Assembly: GCA_022494885.1 (NCBI GenBank)
Contig: JAGVSM010000210.1
Coordinates: 1 to 64,000 of the forward strand
Source: Micrasema longulum
Lineage: Eukaryota; Arthropoda; Insecta; Trichoptera; Brachycentridae
DNA length: 64,000 nucleotides
Direction: 5' to 3'
Part shown: piece after piece, positions 57,480-64,000 of the stretch
Layout: every line of letters starts with the position of its first letter
Position numbering within the stretch: the stretch's first letter is position 1
Made by a program: the position numbers and the translations under genes
The notes under the pieces: model-generated
Databases searched by the model: none
What the model was told of the DNA's origin: nothing
Seen by the model: the letters and a program-made list of their open reading frames with translations, nothing else

Positions 57480-57640
57480 AACATGACAATGAACCAAAAA
57501 GCACTTAAAATAAACAGTTTTCTCATTAAATTTATACCTTTCATTTCATTGTGTATTTTATTTAACTCTTATTTTAATGAACTCGTTAGGTTTAATAATA
57601 AAAAGACCAGACTTTCGGCGTTTTGAAGTAATTTTTTTCG
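57480..57640. repeat. TTCGG-rich dispersed repeat, copy 2 (left part)
   Basis: aaccaaaaagcacttaaaat, tcatttcattgtgtatttta, attttaatgaactcgttagg match 17510-17620. The repeat resumes at 58160-58205 (ccgaaattcggtttcaattt, ggctgaaaatctt) on the far side of the RTE fragment. Confidence 0.65.
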
Positions 57641-58160
57641 TGTTTAAAAAAGTTTCGGTTTTGGTCGAAACTAGAACGGAAAGTGAAGTGAAGACCTTGG
57701 TTTTTTCAGTGTTTATTTACGGTTGTGGTGTGTTGGACACTAAAAAGAAAAAAATCGAAGCTTTTGAAATGTGGTGTTGGCAACAAATGCTGCGGGTTCC
57801 GTGGACAGCCAGATGAAAAAATATATCTTTACTCTAAGAACTAGACATAAGAGAAAGACTTACATCCATCTGCGAAAAAAAAATCCTGCAGTTCTTTGGA
57901 CATATTTCTAGAAGGAACTCTGATAGTTTAGAGAAAACTATTCTCCCAAGAAGTGTCAAAGGGACAAGGTCGCGTGGACGTCAACCGACAAGATGAAGCA
58001 GCTTAGTCACTGAATTATCAGAATTATCATTGACGAATTCCAACGGAAGAGCACAAGACCGTTCCATGGATAGAGAGAGACTGTCCACAGGTGAGCCATG
58101 CCTGGAGTCAGGCGTAATCACCATCCTCAGACATGAGGCTCGAATTGAAGAGAGAAAACA
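57640..58160 (+). pseudogene. RTE-like LINE reverse transcriptase C-terminus
   Basis: The frame at 57577-57816 enters the domain at LVFSVFIYGCGVLD, then KKIEAFEMWCWQQMLRVPWT, the signature 'YG.E.W......R+.AFEMWCWR+MLRI.WT...TN' of RTE-type LINEs. After a stop and frame changes: ELDIRERLTSICEKKILQFF, GHISRRNSDSLEKTILP, RSRGRQPTR. The domain ends ~58150 with IEERKQ-like codons. Premature stops and missing upstream catalytic regions make it a dead 5'-truncated insert. It sits inside a TTCGG-rich repeat whose two halves flank it. Confidence 0.85.
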
Positions 58161-58205
58161 GCTGCCGAAATTCGGTTTCAATTTCGGTGACGGCTGAAAA
58201 TCTTA

Positions 58206-58489
58206 TTAACTAACTATTTTTTTATTTCTTGATAACGATCTGAATATTTGGTAATCCGAATGACTGAAGTTTAAATTAACTAAGTTCTACAGCATTGGCT
58301 CTCCAATAACAGCGTATCTAGGACATTGTTTATATGGAAAGTAAAGTCATACATTTCAGGTGCTAGTCAACGAACAATAAAATATTGCAGTGAAAGCACT
58401 TTCTTCACATACGCAAAAACCATTTTAAAGGCCGCGGATTTTCCTGTCAGTTTCCCTCATACGGAAAATCGGTTTTATTTTTTGCAGAA
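58206..58489. other. No coding sequence; SINE-body-like word
   Basis: A segment near 58350-58395 (catttcaggtgctagtcaac, aaaatattgcagtg) resembles the SINE body, without the tRNA-like head. Confidence 0.35.
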
Positions 58490-58935
58490 GAACAAATGAT
58501 CTATTTTACTTAGCTTTTAAATCGTTGCTCGGTACATATAATTTTATGCGCTCCAAAATGTTGGGATTGTATGTTAAACATCAAGGCCATCATAACCAAG
58601 GCAATGCTCCTTCTGGCCGGCAAACTTGTGGGACCAAGCATGCCTAAACGGAATAATAGTGGGTATTGCAATGGGTAGTATCCATACTCTCTCATGTAGA
58701 GGTAACGAAGAAACTTCTTGTGTGTTCTCTCAACCATAAGTGAGTAAGTGGCTTCTTAAGCCCCCCACACTACTCTCCAAAATGCTACGCACTAAAGTGA
58801 TGGACAAAAGTTTGATAATATTCAATTCTGCGAAGTGTTTAAAATTATGTATAACAAATCCCAACATCTTGGAAGCTGAATGACTCACATTGACAATGTG
58901 ACTATGAGCAGCAATTACATATTGCAACTACAGTA
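58490..58935 (-). pseudogene. Jockey-like LINE reverse transcriptase fragment
   Basis: The minus-strand frame 58730-58927 reads HSASKMLGFVIHNFKHFAEL, then LLSITLVRSILESSVGG. The overlapping, shifted frame 58510-58737 reads VERTHKKFLRYLYMREYGYY, FRLGMLGPTSLPARRSIALV and MMALMF. This is the 'ASK.LGFI.R....F.......LY..LVRSILEY.SVVW', '.IE..Q+KFLR.L..R' and 'LGM..L..RR..L' order of Jockey-type thumb domains. There is a frameshift where the SVVWSP motif should be, so it is a dead fragment. Confidence 0.85.
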
Positions 58936-59049
58936 GCATTAGCTTTTGAACTTAAAAAGGTAAACACAATAAATATTGTAGTGTAGAAATACCTTAACTT
59001 ATGCGCCAATGCGTCATCTAGAAAAAATACGATGAGATACATTTAACTT

Positions 59050-59170
59050 CACTCGATTTTCTTTTTTAGCGTTTTCATCTGAGACATCTGTCGAGTCAAA
59101 ATTACTCTTTCAGAATTATGGTTTTATTTCCCAAACAGAGCTGTATTCTTCATCCGCCCGGACTCAGAAT
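59050..59170. repeat. SINE-associated repeat block
   Basis: tcgagtcaaaattactcttt, cagaattatggttttatttc and gtattcttcatccg parallel 62800-62890 in the same orientation. There the block adjoins a SINE. Confidence 0.45.
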
Positions 59171-59234
59171 AATTTAGCGTATATTGGTAATATTATTATT
59201 TTTATTATTTTTTGTTATTATAATTTTTGTTTTT

Positions 59235-59530
59235 TTTATTAACATATAACAACAGAGAAAAGAACATTTTTGAGAAGGCAATACAGAAGTTTAGGCATAT
59301 TCAGGGCTTATGACCTGTCAATGGCTAGTGTAAGTGGCCACTTTATAGGGGCAGAATGGGGAATGTTACACTGTGTTTAAATTGGCCACTTAAACCAGCC
59401 ATTGACAGGTCATAAGCCCTGTATAAGCCTTGACTTCTATATTACCTTCTCTAAAATATTGTTCATCTCTGTTGTTATTTGTTTATATTGACAGCTCCCC
59501 GGGGAGTTGAATCCAGTCCATGTCCGCAAA
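59235..59530. mobile_element. Fold-back MITE, most complete palindromic copy
   Basis: The left arm (acaacagagaaaagaacatt, ggcttatgacctgtcaatgg, gtaagtggccacttt) is mirrored by the right arm (ggccacttaaaccagccatt, gacaggtcataagccctgta, atattgttcatctctgttgt). The centre is cagaatggggaatgttacac. The right outer end has ccccggggagttgaatccag and tccgcaaaaattta. It shows that the whole family is a long hairpin. Confidence 0.85.
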
Positions 59531-61399
59531 AATTTATAGTATTAAACAAAAAAAACAATAATTACAGAGCAATGAAATACATGTTAACAGTAAGAACAGT
59601 ATCTTTAAGAATAGGATAGTTATAATTATGAAGAATAATTTTATTCGGCATAATTATGTATGCGAGATGTAAACTACGCTATTTCCAAATTATATTATTT
59701 TCAATTATTAATATATGTCAAAATCAAAATTTTCGTCCTTTATTACATTATTTAACTCATAATCTCTTGAAAAACAAATATAATTAATTTCTTTTTTATT
59801 GTATTTTCACACCAAACTAGAAGTTACGAACAGTAAAATAACCATACAGTACTCTATTTTGTAATGTGTATAAATATTTTTAAGAAAACAAATTTACTCA
59901 AAAGCCACTCATTGAAAATACAACATTTTTAAAATATGAAAAACCACTAATTTGTCTATCTCAAAAACCAGGTTTTTCGAGATACTGTATTTAACCTCTT
60001 GCATACATAATTATACGAGTAAAATGGATATTTTTGGTAAACTAAAATTGATTCAAACTATTTCTTTATTTTTTGGAACTTATTACAATTTCGAGTTACA
60101 AATTTTATCCTGCAACTTGACTATATTTCTTAACACTGGTTTTTTTATTCCGTATCTCATTTCTCAGACGCTGATTTGTAGGGATTTCTTTCATGAAATC
60201 ATTTTACTGTCGCGAACTAAGGTTTTTGTCGAACCGGGGCTATTTACTTAAGACCTATTTTCAATATAGGATGGCGGAGGATGTTTGGTTTCAATCTCTG
60301 GATTGTCGAGATGGAAATTTTACTGGTATTTTGACAAAATTGTAAAAATACGATTCGCGTCTATCGATTAGTAACATTGTATGGAGACATTCCATGCCTT
60401 TGTGCCGTCCGATCAATGAGAGAAAAGAGCTTTTTTTGTTTGAGTTGTTTTAAAAAATGTTAAAAACATTTCCATCTCAAAATAACTCATAGGATTTTCA
60501 AAAAATATTAATTTTATTTAAGATGTCGTTTATAATAATTGAGTCGGGTATTCGTAAGATACATTTACTTAGGATATACAAAAAGTCTACTAACGAAAAA
60601 ATATTTTCTTATTTATTTATTCATTCCATATACGGCCTAAGCCAAACAAGGGCAGTAAAATAATTGTATACAATATATTTATAAACACTGGCAACATATG
60701 AGACTTCAAACTAGCCCAATATATATATATATATGTACATACATATGTATATACATATATTTTAATGTTTATTTTCTTTTATTCAGGAAACATCCAGTAT
60801 AATTACATAGTTCTATATTATACAAAATAAGACTTAACTATATTAGACTAGTGAAATTTCCATATTTTATTACATACTGGTTATCAATTTATTATTTTTA
60901 TTTTTCCAAGTTCAATAATAAGGAAAAAAACACAATTAAAATTACTTTAAAAATTAAAATCAAAGTAGAATGGTTATGTTAAATGTATCAAGTTAGTTAC
61001 ATAAATAAAAATAGTATTTAAATGAAAAAATGGAAAAACTTACTTTGAGTAATTAAAATGTAAGAATTAAAATAAAGAAAAATAAAAACATTCCCAAATG
61101 CAAAAAAAACTAAAAAATTTTAAAAAGGTAATTTTTATGCACATATATTATTTTGTACATACGGCCTAAGCCAATTACAACACTTATATGAAGAAACATG
61201 CTCGTGTAATAATATTGGTTTTAAAATTTATACTACAAATAAAACGACTTAAATAAATTCAATAATTATTTCTTTAATGCCATTTGTTTTTTAATATTTT
61301 ATTATTACGTTTGTATACTTTTTTATGTTTTTTTAATTTGTGAGTTTTTATTTGTTTAGTTGATTAACTTATTTATTATTTTACCTCTTTTTTCTTAAA
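59531..61399. other. No gene; one tail-like repeat
   Basis: The 99-residue plus frame at 59952-60251 is AT-driven with no domain. Contains the repeat at 60745-61210 and a tail-like ttatttatttattcattcca at 60610. Confidence 0.4.
60745..61210 (-). repeat. LINE 3'-tail-like repeat, copy 2 (antisense)
   Basis: tgtttattttcttttattca, ataattacatagttctata, agacttaac, agactagtgaaatttccata and tggttatcaatt match 48085-48250 in order and orientation. Confidence 0.6.
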
Positions 61400-61625
61400 C
61401 AAATTGTTAATATAAATGTTATTAAATATTTTTACATAACCACTTACCGAATTTTCTATGTCTACCGGTTTCGAGACGTACCCGTCTCTTCGCCAGGACA
61501 TCAATTAAACCGGTAGACATAGAAACTGGTAGTCATAGAAAAGTCGGTAAGTGGTTATATACAAATATTTAATAACATTTATTAAAATGTTTGACCACAA
61601 AGTTAATGCTTTAAATATTATTAAT
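61400..61625. mobile_element. Penelope-type palindromic terminus
   Basis: 61405-61470 and 61505-61590 are inverted copies of each other: ataaccacttaccgaatttt / aaaagtcggtaagtggttat and tctatgtctaccggttt / aaaccggtagacataga. The extended flank aaatgtttgaccacaaagtt (61591) matches 21390-21410 inverted. Head-to-head terminal copies flank the ribozyme-like module. Confidence 0.7.
61458..61502 (-). ncRNA. Hammerhead-ribozyme-like module (type I, minimal stem III)
   Basis: Minus-strand RNA, 5' to 3': stem I AUGUC; core CUGGCGA; an extra A; stem II GAGACG-GGUA-CGUCUC (perfect 6-bp stem, GGUA loop); GAAA; CCGG; UA; stem I GACAU. Stem I pairs perfectly over 5 bp. The CCGG is self-complementary, so stem III could form between two molecules, as known for Penelope-element hammerheads, which cleave as dimers. 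Departures from consensus: the core should be CUGANGA (here the fourth base is G) and an extra A precedes stem II. The relics at 9908 and 44722 keep parts of CUGACGA, so the ancestral core was probably closer to consensus. This copy itself is probably inactive. Confidence 0.5.
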
Positions 61626-61963
61626 AAATTGTTAATAATTTTCACTGACTGGGGTGGGGTGTAGTAGCGTGCCGAGGTAAAAATTGAACATTATTTGGAA
61701 ACATGCCCTAAGTATCATGAAACATTTTTTTCTTTTAACGTATTTCCTCTAAGTAGCAATAAAAATATGTTCATACCTATTTGGCCTGACCCACTCATCA
61801 ATCTGTGTGTAACCCGCCTCCATTTTCCACTTATTTTTATCAATTTTACAGTGTGAGCACTTACTAATAATCCTTATGGGCAATGGACGTTCTCTTATAA
61901 ACGAAATAAATTGGAAAAATCTTTCCTGCATATCAATAATTTTTTTAGTCCATTACTTAATAA

Positions 61964-62405
61964 TATGTACGCGAAAGTATGTGCATTAGTATATGCGTAT
62001 ATGCTCATGTGTGTATGTATGTGTATACATATATGCAAGCTCATCTGTGTATTTGTATGTATGTTTGTATATGTATGTGTATGTATGTACGTATGTATAT
62101 ATGTATGTATGTATGTAGTTATATGGATGTGCGTGTGTATGTATATGTATGTATGTTGTATGTGTACATTTATAAACATTTTTATTTCTTTTTTCATTGT
62201 TTTATTTTAACTTACTATTTCTTCTTCTTTTCTTTCTTTTCTGTTTTCCCATCCTACTTCCTTTCACCCCTAGCGAACTGTACATTTTGTTTTTTAATAT
62301 TTTTGTTCCTGTATAATACCCATAATTGGTCTTGTTATTTTTTGTTATTCTTTATGTATTGCTTATTACTATGATGTGTTGGTTTCAAAAATAAATAAAT
62401 AAAAA
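61964..62405 (+). repeat. (TATG)n-bearing repeat, copy 2
   Basis: Second copy of 50092-50545: atgtgcattagtatatgcgt, tatg microsatellite, ttcattgttttattt, ctttcacccctagcgaactg, cccataattggtcttgtta, A-rich end aaaaataaataaataaaaat. Open frames across it are artefacts. Confidence 0.8.
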
Positions 62406-62449
62406 TAAAATAATCAATTAAAGAATTAAAAAAATATGGATATTTAAAC

Positions 62450-62515
62450 AAGGGATAAATGAATGTTATCGTTAAATTAGGCAATGACAAGTCATAAACC
62501 CTATAAATTCTTAAC
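62450..62515. mobile_element. Fold-back MITE fragment
   Basis: caatgacaagtcataaaccc, tataaattcttaacc: one short piece of the family arm. Confidence 0.45.
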
Positions 62516-62609
62516 CAGCGGCTTTTTTATTTTTTTCTGTAAAAACTTCTTTATTTCTATAAAAATCATATTCACACTCGAAATGCGGGTATATAAAATG
62601 CAGCGTATC

Positions 62610-62790
62610 TGTTTAATAAATATAAGATGATCAGCCTCACACTTCAGGTGCCAGTCCAGGAACGTGAAATATTGCAGTGTTTTGCAATATTTCATGTCAA
62701 CCGTCCTAGAAATCGAACCTGGAGACTTCAGCATCGTACGTGAACGAGCCAACCACAATACCTCTGGGCGGACTTATCTCTATTCGATTC
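62610..62790 (-). mobile_element. tRNA-headed SINE copy
   Basis: Minus strand: gagataagtccgcccagag, A-box region attgtggttggctcgtt, B box aggttcgatttctagg. The body contains atattgcaaaacactgcaat, a local palindrome, and ggactggcacctgaagtgtg with gctgatcatctta. Same family as 25462-25680 and 1075-1262. Confidence 0.75.
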
Positions 62791-64000
62791 CCTTATTCGA
62801 ATTTTTTACCTGAGAGTATCCCTCGAGTCGAAAGCACTCATCCAGGATTCTGGTTCTATTTCCTTCATAGAAGCGTATTTTTTATCCGACTGGATAAAAA
62901 TAAATACATACAAATGAAAATATATAATTTAATATAATCTAACCTCATAACTAAATACTGTAACATGAAAAACATTGTAAAATACGAAATTTGGAATTCG
63001 ATGTTGTTTTTTATTCAACACATTATTTTTTTTACGTATATTTTTTGTGATCTTTTCCTTTTTGTTTCTTTAAAAGATGATGTCAAAATACTTGCTAAAA
63101 GATGTGGAAATTGGCAACACGTCTAAGGTCATTAGACCTTTAAGGCGATTATTTCGTAAAAAAGGCAAATAAAGTTGAAGCACGAACGCGTCTTATTTGT
63201 TCGTCGAAATTTGACGACTTGAATTTAGATGTCCCAAAAAATTCCCCTTCTGTATTTGTTCACTTTCTGTATACTTATTTAGTGTAATGAAAAACAATTG
63301 TAAAAGTTTCAGAGTTATAATAAAAAGGGAAATGAACTCTTTGATATTCGAGTTCGATATTTTTTTTTTTATCTTTGTAATTTTTTCGTTTTGAAGTTTT
63401 ACTCATATAAGTAAGGCAAATTGAAACGGATAAAGTATTATTGAGGGGAGACCCTTAAGCCCACCATCCACCCGCAGCTGTTATAGAGACCTGACGGACT
63501 CTCTGCCAGCTGCGCATAGAGGAAAGTTATTATAAATATTCCTAAGGAATACAAACTCTATGCAGATTAAGGAGGGGGGAGGAGGACGTATGGACAGAGG
63601 CCAACACGTCGTCCCCACCCCTCAGAATCCCCTCAATGCCTCTGTTTTTTTTTATTCAAAAAAATATGTTAACAAACAATTTACATAAATAAACGTATCC
63701 AAATATGCAAAAACATTTTCTTAAAACTATACGACATAGTATTAGCACGTATATCAGTTATTGACCTATAAATACACATAGACATCCCCTGAGGCTTCAA
63801 AAATGATGACGCTTAACTCATGCCCAAACTCTTAGTCATGCCCAACGCGCAATTACTCGTTCTTTGACCGCATGCCAGGCGAGACGTTTAGAATCATGAA
63901 AGCGTATAAAAAACTTTCGGATAAACACTTTTAAAGGGATTGTGTAACTTTTCATTGGTAAATATTTGTTCAAGAGTGATTAACAAAGCTTAAAACAATT
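62791..64000. other. No gene; one GC-richer segment
   Basis: 63445-63645 is distinctly richer in G and C (ggaggggggaggaggacg, gtcgtccccacccctcag) than its surroundings and may be a fragment of a retroelement, but no domain is visible on either strand. The rest is AT-rich. Confidence 0.4.

Noticed and set aside
63445..63645. GC-richer segment as a possible exon or CpG island
   Set aside because: No open frame with coding character, splice sites or domain on either strand.

Overview
The window is strongly AT-rich, intron-bearing eukaryotic DNA from an arthropod, most likely an insect. I cannot place it more precisely. The evidence is the density and type of transposable elements: Jockey-, CR1- and RTE-like non-LTR remnants, a Penelope-like element with GIY-YIG remains, mariner-type transposons, piggyBac, tRNA-headed SINEs and fold-back MITEs. 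There are no rRNA genes, no convincing functional tRNA genes, no operons and no CRISPR. Almost everything recognisable is mobile DNA. The only candidate host coding sequence is one possible GPCR transmembrane-1 exon at 42681-42779.

Layout. 0-9 kb: a 114-bp minisatellite, a SINE, a pair of ~145-bp inverted repeats around a LINE 3' end (5.1-6.5 kb), a 122-bp tandem array split by a ~400-bp insertion (7.05-7.8 kb), and a fold-back element. 9-27 kb: RTE, Jockey and CR1-like 3' ends on both strands, hairpin elements, several SINEs, and three of five copies of an unnamed ~375-bp repeat ('family A'). 27-39 kb: two decayed mariner/Tc1-type transposons (28467-29710 and 37325-38627), a Penelope GIY-YIG relic and more MITEs. 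39-51 kb: LINE remnants, the GPCR-like exon, a deleted piggyBac between TTAA sites (45424-45865), a SINE-interrupted LINE and another LINE on the minus strand. 51.5-57.5 kb: the highlight, a nearly complete ISL2EU-type DNA transposon. 57.5-64 kb: RTE and Jockey remnants, a fold-back MITE, a Penelope-derived palindrome with a hammerhead-ribozyme-like core, SINEs and a second copy of a (TATG)n-bearing repeat.

How the genes work together. The ISL2EU-type element carries two convergent genes. On the plus strand, three exons with consensus splice sites join into an uninterrupted 429-residue protein with a SWIM zinc finger and a YqaJ/lambda-exonuclease-type nuclease domain whose catalytic residues are all present. 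On the minus strand, a THAP zinc-finger exon and a DDE_Tnp_4 (HARBI1-like) exon make up the transposase, which looks broken only by a one-base change in an A-run. Matching inverted termini bracket both genes, and the right one is split by ~240 bp of foreign DNA. The other coding remnants are dead 3' ends of retroelements and do not form a pathway.
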